Below are positions 28,567-37,799 of a stretch of 64,000 nt of DNA, piece after piece. Position 1 is the first letter of the stretch. Every line of letters begins with the position of its first letter. The notes below the pieces were generated by a model that worked only from the letters and a program-made list of their open reading frames with translations, did not search any database and was not told the DNA's origin. Origin of the DNA: Nanohaloarchaea archaeon B1-Br10_U2g19 (GTDB lineage Archaea > Nanohalarchaeota > Nanosalinia > Nanosalinales > Nanosalinaceae); the NCBI GenBank assembly GCA_001563905.1, contig LKMO01000001.1:17286-81285 (forward strand), read 5' to 3'. The position numbers and the translations under genes are program-made.

Positions 28567-31239
28567 TTATTTGTACTCTTCTCCCATCCAGTCACGAGGC
28601 TGATTACCTTCCTCAATTGCAGCACTACTTGTATGGGTATGACCGAACTCTTCAGCGGAAAGAAGACCCTGAAGAGGATCAAAAGCATGTTCCTCAATCT
28701 TAGCCCACTCACGATCATAAGTAGGACGATCCATACCAAAGAAGCGCGCCATCAACGCCTCTTTCTCATCTCTATACTCTTTGCCAGGATCAACCTTAGA
28801 AGGATCTAGCTCATCAGGTGTAACACCTAACTCTATAAGGTTCATAGCTACTCTAGCAATATACACCGTTCCTCTGTCGTCTCCGCCAACCTCGTACATG
28901 ATATATGCTTTCTCGTCTTCGTTTCTTGCAAAACCCGCGTAAATCATCTTGTAAAGCTGTTCATAAAGCTGTGTGTCTCCAGGATCCCAAGGACCGTGAA
29001 GTGTCTCAGACTGAGAGGTCTCTAAACCGGCTCTCATCAGGTGCCACATACGTAGAATCTTGGCCAGAGGCTTGCTCTTATCGATTTTAATATCGTATTT
29101 CTCTGCTAAACTGCTTTCAGCAAGACTGGCTTCTTGTTCAATAAGCTCCTCCATAGTGTCCCAAGGATCATCTCCAAAGGTAGCGGTGTGTTCCAAGTCA
29201 ATCGTAAATTTAGCAGGCATCTCATCAAGTTCGGGATGCATACTGTCTAATTCTTTTCTAGCAGTAATATTTATCGCTCTAGCTGCTGCAGCAATATCCT
29301 TTGGCCTCCAGATCTTATACATCTGCTGAGGACTACCGGGCATAGCTTCCAAGTTGACGCCTATACCGAACTTGTTCATCCATTCAATCCAAGTCATCTC
29401 AACTTCATTATGTTCTACTTCTTCACCACTGAAAGCAGTCTTTAGAATACGGTCGTTTAGCTTAAACCGTGCTTTGTTCTGCGTGAAATGGCTCCATACA
29501 TATGCACCTGCTGAAGCCGCAGCAACATCTCTTTGAAACTCTTCATTCTCTTCTAACAAGTCAAGAAAACCTTTTTCATCTTCTTTTCCTCTAGGATGGA
29601 GGAGATCTATAGTCTCTCCTCTTTCTTCCTCCCATTTTTGTTTTACCAGCAGCTCCCAGAGGAATTTAGGTGCTTCCCAGCCTGTATGTCCTTTTTCGTT
29701 TTCCTCCTTTTCTGAGTCATAATCTGCTACATCCAGCCATGCAGGGATAATCTGGTATAAACTGTTAGACTCCATCCACATTTGTCGTTCAAAATTACGT
29801 ATAAAGACTCTTAGGAAACGTTCGTATTGTTTTTCAGGATTTATTTCTTCATTTTTATCGTGTTTGAATGATTCTGGATCTCCTGCAAACATATTCGCTA
29901 CTTCCTGTCTTAGATCGGATTTATTGTCTCGGAATGCTTCTTCAGCTACTTTACCTTGAGGGATTTCCAGCTGTTGGGTTAAACCACTAACTTTCGCTTG
30001 AACAGGGATCAAAGAAACTTTTCTTTCATCTTCGGTGTCTTCTTCTCGCCAAAGTTTATCTAAAGCTTTTTCTATAGATTTTTTGGCTTGTTCCCACAAT
30101 TTTTCTTGGAAGCCGTCCTCAGGTATCTTGAGATCAACTTCACCTCCATATCTTCTAGATCTGACCCGATCAAGCTCTTGAGACTCCATGAAATACAGCA
30201 GATTGGAAAGAGTTCTTAATTCTGAGAGCCTATATCTTTGGCTCAATGCGGCTCTAATAAAGTCGTCAAGATCTTTCAAATTACTTATAGATGTTAACTC
30301 GGCCTCACTCTCTACAAGGCCAGCCAAAGCTGTGTTAGGAGGTATGGTTACAGGATTTTGAAACTCAAACTCTTCTTTAGGTAGCAAGGTCAGCCATTCT
30401 TTCTGTATTGCAGGATCTGCAGCTGATACTGCAGAAATCACATCTGCTTTATCTTCTAAAGGATCTTTTCCATTTCCTCCCGTCATAGTGTTATAATATC
30501 TCTCAGCTACATCGTTCTGAGCTTTCCGCCATTCCTTGTCAAATTTAGGTGAGAAAGAAGAAAGGTTTTGGTAGTACTGATATTCGTTGTCTCCAAACTC
30601 TTCGGCTATAAACACTCTGTAAAGTCGTCTAAGAAACTTAGGATTTTTGTAGATGTTTTTACCTTGTTCGGTTTTTTCTTCCATCACGTCTTCTTTCAGA
30701 TCGGTCAAACTGTATCCGAACGGGTCTAGTCCTGTTCCCCCAGCTCTCTCCTCTTCTAATGCAGGTAAAGGATCTGTGGAGATGTGAGGGTTTATACGGG
30801 TAATATTGAATCCTTCGAAGTTGTTGTCGTCTTTTTCTGATCTTTTTTCTACATCTCTTTTGAATGATGCGAACTGTTCTAAGTACTTAGTAAAGTAGTT
30901 GTGCGTAGGATCATAACTCGCTCTGTATGTTGAAGTGTAGCCGACGCTTGGATCGCTGTGGATAGATATATCGATTTCAAGTCCGTTGATAACATTCAGC
31001 ATTTTTTCTCGATCGATTTGGAAGGTGGAAGGATTGTTGATTATTACTTCCATTACGCTTCCTCCTCGCTGTGCTAGGCTTCCTATACGCTCATCCATTG
31101 CTGAAGGCACGCCAGGCGCAATATCTAGTCCTGAGGTGTTACCTACTTCATAATTCAGGTCGGGAAAGCCTTGGTTCTCATACTTGTCTTCGGCTTCGAA
31201 CTTCTCTTTCACCGCGTCTAGAATAAATTTGAAGCTCAT
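28567..31239 (-). CDS. 890-aa uncharacterised protein; putative AP-endonuclease-2/sugar-isomerase-like TIM barrel with large insertion
   Basis: EVIINNPSTFQIDREKMLNVINGLEIDISIHSDP (N-terminal); FTIDLEHTATFGDDPWDTMEEL; TLHGPWDPGDTQLYEQLYKMI...AYIMYEVGGDD (C-terminal). Confidence 0.6.
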   Translation of the reverse strand: MSFKFILDAVKEKFEAEDKYENQGFPDLNYEVGNTSGLDIAPGVPSAMDERIGSLAQRGGSVMEVIINNPSTFQIDREKMLNVINGLEIDISIHSDPSVGYTSTYRASYDPTHNYFTKYLEQFASFKRDVEKRSEKDDNNFEGFNITRINPHISTDPLPALEEERAGGTGLDPFGYSLTDLKEDVMEEKTEQGKNIYKNPKFLRRLYRVFIAEEFGDNEYQYYQNLSSFSPKFDKEWRKAQNDVAERYYNTMTGGNGKDPLEDKADVISAVSAADPAIQKEWLTLLPKEEFEFQNPVTIPPNTALAGLVESEAELTSISNLKDLDDFIRAALSQRYRLSELRTLSNLLYFMESQELDRVRSRRYGGEVDLKIPEDGFQEKLWEQAKKSIEKALDKLWREEDTEDERKVSLIPVQAKVSGLTQQLEIPQGKVAEEAFRDNKSDLRQEVANMFAGDPESFKHDKNEEINPEKQYERFLRVFIRNFERQMWMESNSLYQIIPAWLDVADYDSEKEENEKGHTGWEAPKFLWELLVKQKWEEERGETIDLLHPRGKEDEKGFLDLLEENEEFQRDVAAASAGAYVWSHFTQNKARFKLNDRILKTAFSGEEVEHNEVEMTWIEWMNKFGIGVNLEAMPGSPQQMYKIWRPKDIAAAARAINITARKELDSMHPELDEMPAKFTIDLEHTATFGDDPWDTMEELIEQEASLAESSLAEKYDIKIDKSKPLAKILRMWHLMRAGLETSQSETLHGPWDPGDTQLYEQLYKMIYAGFARNEDEKAYIMYEVGGDDRGTVYIARVAMNLIELGVTPDELDPSKVDPGKEYRDEKEALMARFFGMDRPTYDREWAKIEEHAFDPLQGLLSAEEFGHTHTSSAAIEEGNQPRDWMGEEYK

Positions 31240-32876
31240 TATTTCATCGTATGGAGACCCATTCCAAGTTTCAGGTCGTAGTAGTAGCTGAATTTTAACT
31301 CGGTTTTCAGATCGCTTAAAGGACTTAGATCTCCTAAGTAGTATTCGTCGTAGTTACCCGTGAACTTTCTTACAGCCTTTTTGAAATCTTCCTCTTTGGA
31401 CCCGCCCCCGTTTTCACTGTCTCCATCTCCTTTTGAGTAAGAGGTATCAAGTATATTATCTAAAGCCTCTAGATATCCGTCGCCGTATTTTTCAGCTATA
31501 AGTTTTGGAGAGTCAAAACCGTCTTCAACTCTTCTAATTGTTGAAGAAAGTTCTAAAGGCGGTTTTTCTTCTACTTCTTCACCTATTTTTTCCCGGAGCG
31601 CTCTTACACTGATTTCTTTCTTGTTGCGAGCGTCTTTAAGATCTTTACCTTCTCCTTTATCGAAATCTCCGGTGTAATCATCCATTAACTGTTCGAAAAG
31701 CTCTTTACTCCGGTTTATCTTTTTTTCAATAATATTCTCGAAAACGTGTTTACAGACGATCGCAGGTCTCCAGAAGACTACTGCAACAGTAGGACCTTCT
31801 ACAGGACTGTTAGGGTTTTCTCCGCCCGAAATATTTACATGGACGGCGTGTATATGCACAACTTTGTAATGAGTGATTTCTTTTTCGTTATCTGATTCTA
31901 CTAATGCACCTTCCTCTTTTACTAAGCCTTGGTGAGCTATAAACTCGAGCTCTTTGTACATGGTTGCGTAGCCAACGAAGCTTCCGTACTCGTTTATATC
32001 GTTGCCTATCTCGTCTCGCGTCTTCTGGTTTATCATAACCATGTCTCGGGCGTAAGGTTCAAGCCATTCTTTGGTTTCTTCTATCGCTCTTTCGATACGT
32101 CTAAGCTCTTTTTTCAGGTCGTTAAGCTTTCTCTGTATTTCGCTGCCGTACATGTCCTTCCATTTTTCGAACATGGTGTACTTCTTTTTCAGTATTGCTT
32201 TTTCGTTTGCAGGCAGGTTTGATAGTTTTCCGCCTTCCTCAAGATCTTCTAGAGACTCCATCTCATTGAAATCGGATACGATTGTAGGGTAGATATTGTT
32301 GTCTCTGAGGAATCTCAGGGCCTGTTCGTCAGCTCCTTGACCTCCGGCACCAGCACCGTCCACCAACTGTACAAAGTCTCCTTTGATTACGACATCGTCT
32401 CCTGTCTGAAGATCTTCTACACGTGAACGCAGCTTTCTAATATCGTGTTGCAGTAAGTGTTTTGATTTTCTGAGCTGTTCCAAACCTTGCATACTGGTCT
32501 TGATATTCTGTTCTGCCTGTTGTCTTCTCTGGTTCATTTCTTGGTGCATTGTGTTCTGAGGGCTGACAAAGATCTTCTCATCAGTTTTCACAATATCCCA
32601 GTCTAGATCTGTGTCAAACTTGTCTGCCGCTACCAAAATAAACGTGTAAGGCATTCCTTGGCTTCCAGAAACAACTTTAACGTTTTTATAAGGATCTCCC
32701 ATAACCCCTATGAAAGAATAAGGGTCATCTGCATCTTCTTGAGCCTTACTAAGATCTTCTAAACTACTTATTTCACCGCTCTCTATATCTTCTGCAAACG
32801 GCGAGCTCCCGTTAACTTCGAAAACATGTCCAAAGTCGCATGTATCGTCTTCGTCCCCAGAGTGTCCAGAGCTCAT
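31239..32876 (-). CDS. 545-aa uncharacterised coiled-coil protein, 1-nt overlap with the downstream 890-aa gene
   Basis: Long ORF; coiled-coil segments RQQAEQNIKTSMQGLEQLRKSKHLLQHDIRKLRSRVEDL and IQRKLNDLKKELRRIERAIEETKEWLEP; TAATG overlap. Confidence 0.7.
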   Translation of the reverse strand: MSSGHSGDEDDTCDFGHVFEVNGSSPFAEDIESGEISSLEDLSKAQEDADDPYSFIGVMGDPYKNVKVVSGSQGMPYTFILVAADKFDTDLDWDIVKTDEKIFVSPQNTMHQEMNQRRQQAEQNIKTSMQGLEQLRKSKHLLQHDIRKLRSRVEDLQTGDDVVIKGDFVQLVDGAGAGGQGADEQALRFLRDNNIYPTIVSDFNEMESLEDLEEGGKLSNLPANEKAILKKKYTMFEKWKDMYGSEIQRKLNDLKKELRRIERAIEETKEWLEPYARDMVMINQKTRDEIGNDINEYGSFVGYATMYKELEFIAHQGLVKEEGALVESDNEKEITHYKVVHIHAVHVNISGGENPNSPVEGPTVAVVFWRPAIVCKHVFENIIEKKINRSKELFEQLMDDYTGDFDKGEGKDLKDARNKKEISVRALREKIGEEVEEKPPLELSSTIRRVEDGFDSPKLIAEKYGDGYLEALDNILDTSYSKGDGDSENGGGSKEEDFKKAVRKFTGNYDEYYLGDLSPLSDLKTELKFSYYYDLKLGMGLHTMK

Positions 32877-32973
32877 ATATTACTCTATTACTCTAGTTTT
32901 TACTTAAAGTATTCTTGGAAGAAACTATGTGAATACCTAAACCTTATCAACAACTCTCCTAAATAGTTGTGTA

Positions 32974-33531
32974 ATGAGTGTCTTTGACGACTTAAAAGAT
33001 TCTTTAAACGGATCGGACCGTTCTAACAATAGTTCCGGGAATAACTCTTTTGATTCAGACTTCAGCTCGGATCTCGACTCCGATCTAGATATGGATTCAG
33101 GACCAAGTACAGAGAGAAATAATTCTCCTCCTAGACAGGAGCCGCAGGACAGTCCAAGAAATCCTCAGTCAAGAACCTCAGAGCCTAATAACCAGATGCA
33201 AGGAGGACCCAGACAGACCCGTAATAGAGGCCAAAAACGTTCACAGAACCCGGGTCAGAACTCTCAAAGACAGAACAGTGTAGATACACCTAATGCTCAA
33301 GCAGGAAGACCTCAGAAAGGTTCTCCAAAACCTCAGTTAAGCGGTCAGACACAGAGGAAAATGGAGAACGCAGGACTGGAACAGAATACAAGATCCGGTG
33401 GTCAAGGACAGACAGAGCCCGTATCTAACCAGAGATCAGATTTTGAAGAGCTAAAGGCACAGAACGAACAGATAATTGAGTTGTTGAAAAGACTGAATCA
33501 AAGCCTTAATAATGGTAGACACCAACGTTAG
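32974..33531 (+). CDS. low-complexity (Q/N/S/R/P-rich) predicted disordered protein
   Basis: 185-aa ORF, S/D-rich N-terminus, short C-terminal coiled-coil ELKAQNEQIIELLKRLNQSL. Confidence 0.6.
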   Translation: MSVFDDLKDSLNGSDRSNNSSGNNSFDSDFSSDLDSDLDMDSGPSTERNNSPPRQEPQDSPRNPQSRTSEPNNQMQGGPRQTRNRGQKRSQNPGQNSQRQNSVDTPNAQAGRPQKGSPKPQLSGQTQRKMENAGLEQNTRSGGQGQTEPVSNQRSDFEELKAQNEQIIELLKRLNQSLNNGRHQR

Positions 33532-33539
33532 ATACTGTT

Positions 33540-33701
33540 ATGGATATAGAGTCGGAGCTACCAGAAGATTTTGAAGATTTTTCTACAGATAGAAAGATTC
33601 AGGAGTTAGAGAAGCTGGATTCAAATCTTGATTCTTCAACTGATTCCGGAGCCATAAAGAAGAGAATGGTTCAGGAACTTATCAGACATTACCAAGAGTA
33701 G
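33540..33701 (+). CDS. 53-aa small protein not in the ORF track
   Basis: ATG GAT ATA GAG ... translates to MDIESELPEDFEDFSTDRKIQELEKLDSNLDSSTDSGAIKKRMVQELIRHYQE*, directly after the 185-aa ORF. Confidence 0.5.
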   Translation: MDIESELPEDFEDFSTDRKIQELEKLDSNLDSSTDSGAIKKRMVQELIRHYQE

Positions 33702-33703
33702 TT

Positions 33704-34027
33704 CTACATAGACATAAAGCTTGAGAAAGTCCATAAACCTTTCAAGAACAGTAGTCCTGCGATAATATTCTTGTAATCTGCCATGACGGGAGGTGTGCCT
33801 GTAAGAAGTATTGCTGCTGAAAGTATATCTGCGGCACCACCGAGTAAGTAGATAGGTAGCAGGATTGAAGGCGGATTAGCTCCAAAATCAATAAAACCGA
33901 TAAATCCTTTCAAAAACAGGAATACGGAGTGAGCATGGGCTACCGGCTCAGGTATGGGAGAAACTGTGAAATAAAGCAGTATCGCTGCAGTTATATCTAT
34001 CCAGCCCAGCAAATTGAAATTGAACAT
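33704..34027 (-). CDS. small polytopic membrane protein
   Basis: 107 aa, about four hydrophobic segments. Confidence 0.6.
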   Translation of the reverse strand: MFNFNLLGWIDITAAILLYFTVSPIPEPVAHAHSVFLFLKGFIGFIDFGANPPSILLPIYLLGGAADILSAAILLTGTPPVMADYKNIIAGLLFLKGLWTFSSFMSM

Positions 34028-34037
34028 TGTTACAGTG

Positions 34038-34502
34038 TTATTCTATTTCTATAACATTGTCGGCAGCATTTTGTAATGCTGTTGAAAATCCTGGAGCCAT
34101 CCCGATAACTACAGTCTCTTTACCATGTTCTTTCGCCTTTTGTATGACAGGCAGGAAGTCTGCGTCACGTGTTACAACTACTATAACATCTATTGCATCG
34201 TTATGGACTGCTTCCATTGCATTTACAGCCATATATACGTCTACATCGCTTTCTTTATCTTTTTCTCCGCCTAGTCCTAGTGAGGCTTCAAATCCTTGTG
34301 AAACGATAGCTTCAATCAGTTTTTCTGATGCGTACTGGTTTAGAAAGACTTTACCTATTTTTATGGTTCCGAACTCTTCGACTCTTTCTCTTAGTAAGTC
34401 TAAGTCAAGATCGAACTCTTTTCTTATCACGTTAGGTCCGTCAATAAAAATAGCTACTCCTGGCTCCGAACCAACTTTATCTTTGAATCTTTCAAGTACC
34501 AT
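34038..34502 (-). CDS. NYN domain (LabA/DUF88-like) putative nuclease
   Basis: VAIFIDGPNVI; VDVYMAVNAMEAVHNDAIDVIVVVTRDADFLPVI. Confidence 0.88.
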   Translation of the reverse strand: MVLERFKDKVGSEPGVAIFIDGPNVIRKEFDLDLDLLRERVEEFGTIKIGKVFLNQYASEKLIEAIVSQGFEASLGLGGEKDKESDVDVYMAVNAMEAVHNDAIDVIVVVTRDADFLPVIQKAKEHGKETVVIGMAPGFSTALQNAADNVIEIE

Positions 34503-34549
34503 AAACTAAATTTTAAAGATAAAGTATATAGTAATAATCTTTCCCCTTT

Positions 34550-35290
34550 TTATTGACCAAATATTCTTTTAGCAGTAGACGTTGTCTTTTCAACTACTTT
34601 CTCTTTTTCAACAGATTTCAGTTTTGAAATCTTCTCCGCTGATTCCTCGACGTTCACAGGTTCGTTACGTTCTCCTCGGTAGAGGAATGGAGAATCTGTC
34701 TCTAAGACAATGTCGTTGAGACTCAGTGTTTCTACTATCTTCTGAACTCTGTTTGAGTAAAGTACTTGGGTTGTAACACCTATAGTCATTCCTTTTTGAG
34801 CAGCTTCTTCTGCAAGCGCCGGACTACCATTAAAGCAGTGTAGAAAGATTTCTGGCAAGTCATAGTTTTCTAGGATTTCCACTGCTTTGTGTTCAGCGTC
34901 TCTTGAATGGATGACAACCGGTTTCTGGAGTTCTTCTGCTAAAGATAGAAGTTCTCTGAAAACTTGTTCTTGTTTATTTCGTAAATCTTGGTCTTTGACA
35001 TGGTGATGGTCTAAACCTATTTCACCTACTGCAACAGGATCTTCGGCTCTTATCTGCTGTTTTACTTCTTCTAACTCGCTGAAATTATCTGTGTAGACAG
35101 GGTGTAACCCTAGATTAGATTTTATTATATCATATTTTTCTTGGAGTTCTAAAGCAGATTTATTGTTTTCTAAAGTGCTTCCTGCACTTACAACGAACTC
35201 CAGATTCTCTCTACATCTTTCGACTACTTTAGCTCTATCTTCGTCGAACTGTTCGAAGTCTAGATGGCAGTGACAGTCTACAGGCTTCAT
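34550..35290 (-). CDS. TatD family hydrolase
   Basis: DCHCHLDFEQFD; GEIGLDHHH; VIHSRDAEHKAVEIL; LETDSPFL. Confidence 0.93.
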   Translation of the reverse strand: MKPVDCHCHLDFEQFDEDRAKVVERCRENLEFVVSAGSTLENNKSALELQEKYDIIKSNLGLHPVYTDNFSELEEVKQQIRAEDPVAVGEIGLDHHHVKDQDLRNKQEQVFRELLSLAEELQKPVVIHSRDAEHKAVEILENYDLPEIFLHCFNGSPALAEEAAQKGMTIGVTTQVLYSNRVQKIVETLSLNDIVLETDSPFLYRGERNEPVNVEESAEKISKLKSVEKEKVVEKTTSTAKRIFGQ

Positions 35291-35298
35291 AAGAAGTT

Positions 35299-35877
35299 CT
35301 ACCGTTTCTCTTTTCCTAGTCTTGAACCGGTGGCGCCGGTCTGTCCCATGTATTTTGTGTCTTTTTTGCTTCCGTAAGGCTTCTCTGCTTCAGAGGTCAT
35401 GGTTTCGAACACGATCTGGCAGACACGGTCTTCAGGGTAGAGTTTGACGGGTGCGTTACCAAGGTTCTGTATTTCAAGAGTTATATCTCCTGAGAAACCT
35501 GGATCGATATATCCTGCGGTTGCGTGTACTATGATTCCTAGTCGGCCGTAGCTGCTTCTTCCTTCTACACGTGCAACTAAGTCGTTTGGAACGTTGACTG
35601 TTTCAAGTGTTGATCCGAGTATGAACTCTCCTGGATGTATGACTACGCCTTCTTCTGCAGAGTGTGTCTCTTTTTTGATATAGTTGTTGTATTTCTGCAT
35701 GTTTTTTGTGTCGACTATATCGACTTTACGTGTGTTTAAGACACCGAAATCATAGCCTAGCCGTAAATCAAGTGAGGAAGGCCCTAACTGTAAGTCTAGA
35801 TCTAGGTCTTTTTCGCTTTCAACCGCTTTTTGTTCTTTCACTATTTTCTTGATTTCTTTATCGGAGAGTATAGCCAT
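35299..35877 (-). CDS. dcd: dCTP deaminase
   Basis: EGRSSYGRLGIIVHATAGYIDPGFSGDITLEIQNLGNAPVKLYP. Confidence 0.94.
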   Translation of the reverse strand: MAILSDKEIKKIVKEQKAVESEKDLDLDLQLGPSSLDLRLGYDFGVLNTRKVDIVDTKNMQKYNNYIKKETHSAEEGVVIHPGEFILGSTLETVNVPNDLVARVEGRSSYGRLGIIVHATAGYIDPGFSGDITLEIQNLGNAPVKLYPEDRVCQIVFETMTSEAEKPYGSKKDTKYMGQTGATGSRLGKEKR

Positions 35878-35930
35878 ACAGTTACTATTTGTATGGAAAG
35901 ATTCTTTTATTCATAATCCAAACTACGTGT

Positions 35931-37382
35931 ATGAAGAAAGCCTTTGTTTTTCTAGCTGTAATACTTTTTACGGCTGTAGCTGTTGCAGAAGTCCAGTATG
36001 AGGTAGAGTTTGATGAAAAAGAGGTTTATACTAATGTTTCAATAGTCTCTGACTGTGATCAGGTCTGTCCGGGTCTTTCATGGAGGTTGATGGAGGGTTC
36101 TAAGGTTTTAGATGTTGATGATGGTTCAGGAGAGTTAGAGTATAGTCGTGAAGATGATGTTTTGAATATTGAAGGAGAACGTACCCGGGAAGAGAACCGT
36201 ACGGTTAAGATACAGTCTGTAGTCAACTCTTCTGCAGAACATGTTCATGAAGGTCTTTACGAGCGACAGATCTCGCTTCCATCGTTCCAAGATAAGAAGA
36301 CTACAGGAGTACTGAAAAATCCTGATATAATCTCCGGGAGAGCTGACAGAAGCTTTGAATCTTCTTTTGGAGAGGACAGGATAGAGTTCAAGGGTGAAGG
36401 ACCTACCAATATAATAGTTAACTTCGGACAAGGATACAGTACAGAGTATTTCGAGTTTTTCGGAGATGTACATGAAGATCCTGATGATGCATTCCGTCTT
36501 GCTGTAGGAACGCTTGAAGTCGGTCCACAGTTCGAACGTTTTGCCGTATCTGTAATGAACGAGGAGGAGTACATGGCAGAACATGAGTCTTGGAGTGCTG
36601 GACAGTACCGTTCAGGAAGTATAAAGCTGAGAAATGATCTAGACGACAACTTTCTAAGGGTTTTAGCTCATGAAACAGCTCATGGATTAAATGATAGAAA
36701 GCTTTCATGGGATGAGACATCTTCAAGCTACTTTGATGAAGGTACCTCAGAATACGTAGAGTTTCTAATGCAGAAAAAACGTTACAGAGAGGAAAAGACA
36801 GATATAGGCCCTCAAGAACTGTTCGGTGAGGAAACACAGTACACTGATACAGATAACCCTAACCGGTACTACCAAGTTCCGCCACAAGGCGATAAAGAAC
36901 AGTTATGGAACTACTACCGTCAGGAAGAAGATTTTATGAAGTACTGGTCTCCTGCTGAAAGCGCCGAGCATAGAAACTTTGGTTACGCTTACTCTCAGCT
37001 TGTTATCCGTAACTATATCAAAGAGAACGGCACGCTCAATGAAGTATATGAGGAGATGGACTCCCTAGAAACTACGGAAAGCTACGATACTAAATGGAGC
37101 TTCTTCTCAAACCATATGGATATGAAGCCATGTAACTACGAGTCTAGAGAAAGATTTGAACAGTGCTTAGACGATATAAACAGTTTTGATTACGAGATAA
37201 ACATGGCGGACCACGACTATAAACAAGGAGAGCTTGAAATAGACCGTATAAACTTACCGAACAGAACAAGAGAAAGTTCTGGTGAATTGGGAGGCGAAGA
37301 AGTAGAAAGATTCTTATTCAATCTGTCGCAGCTAGTAGATCGTCTTATTCAAAGCTTTCAAGATCTAATAAATACTTTTTAA
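35931..37382 (+). CDS. secreted HEXXH zinc metallopeptidase-like protein
   Basis: Signal peptide MKKAFVFLAVILFTAVAVAEV; LAHETAHGLNDR...YFDEGTSEYVEFLMQ (HExxH and downstream E). Confidence 0.75.
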   Translation: MKKAFVFLAVILFTAVAVAEVQYEVEFDEKEVYTNVSIVSDCDQVCPGLSWRLMEGSKVLDVDDGSGELEYSREDDVLNIEGERTREENRTVKIQSVVNSSAEHVHEGLYERQISLPSFQDKKTTGVLKNPDIISGRADRSFESSFGEDRIEFKGEGPTNIIVNFGQGYSTEYFEFFGDVHEDPDDAFRLAVGTLEVGPQFERFAVSVMNEEEYMAEHESWSAGQYRSGSIKLRNDLDDNFLRVLAHETAHGLNDRKLSWDETSSSYFDEGTSEYVEFLMQKKRYREEKTDIGPQELFGEETQYTDTDNPNRYYQVPPQGDKEQLWNYYRQEEDFMKYWSPAESAEHRNFGYAYSQLVIRNYIKENGTLNEVYEEMDSLETTESYDTKWSFFSNHMDMKPCNYESRERFEQCLDDINSFDYEINMADHDYKQGELEIDRINLPNRTRESSGELGGEEVERFLFNLSQLVDRLIQSFQDLINTF

Positions 37383-37725
37383 GCTTGGAGCTGTACTTGT
37401 AACCTCCTAAACCGTTAGCACTGATCACGCGGTGGCAGGGAATAATTACGGGAACAGGGTTCCTTCCACACGCCTGTCCTACAGCTATAGCCGAAGAATC
37501 AATATTGTCTGCAATCTCTCCATAAGTCTTTGTACTGCCGTAAGGTATAGCCTGAATCTCTCTTAGTACTTGGTCCGTGAAGTCTTTTGAAAGCTCTACC
37601 TCAAAGTTGAACCAGGTTCTCTCCTTATCTAAATACTGTCTTACCTGTTTCCTAATTTCCTCGGAGGACTTATCTAGAAGGCTTTCTCTGATATCTACAG
37701 CCTCTTTGTTGATCCTGATCTCCAT
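37345..37725 (-). CDS. ogt: methylated-DNA--protein-cysteine methyltransferase
   Basis: IPYGSTKTYGEIA; GRNPVPVIIPCHRVISANGLGGYKYS. Confidence 0.95.
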   Translation of the reverse strand: MEIRINKEAVDIRESLLDKSSEEIRKQVRQYLDKERTWFNFEVELSKDFTDQVLREIQAIPYGSTKTYGEIADNIDSSAIAVGQACGRNPVPVIIPCHRVISANGLGGYKYSSKLKKYLLDLESFE

Positions 37726-37799
37726 AAGTTAAACTGGTTCAAAGACTTATCTAAAACTAATAGTTACTTTAATAGAATCGGACTGAATACGTTTTATCA

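Noticed and set aside
36135-36837. Overlapping minus-strand ORFs (149, 130, 139 aa)
   Set aside because: All antisense to the signal-peptide-bearing metallopeptidase; typical shadow ORFs in several frames.
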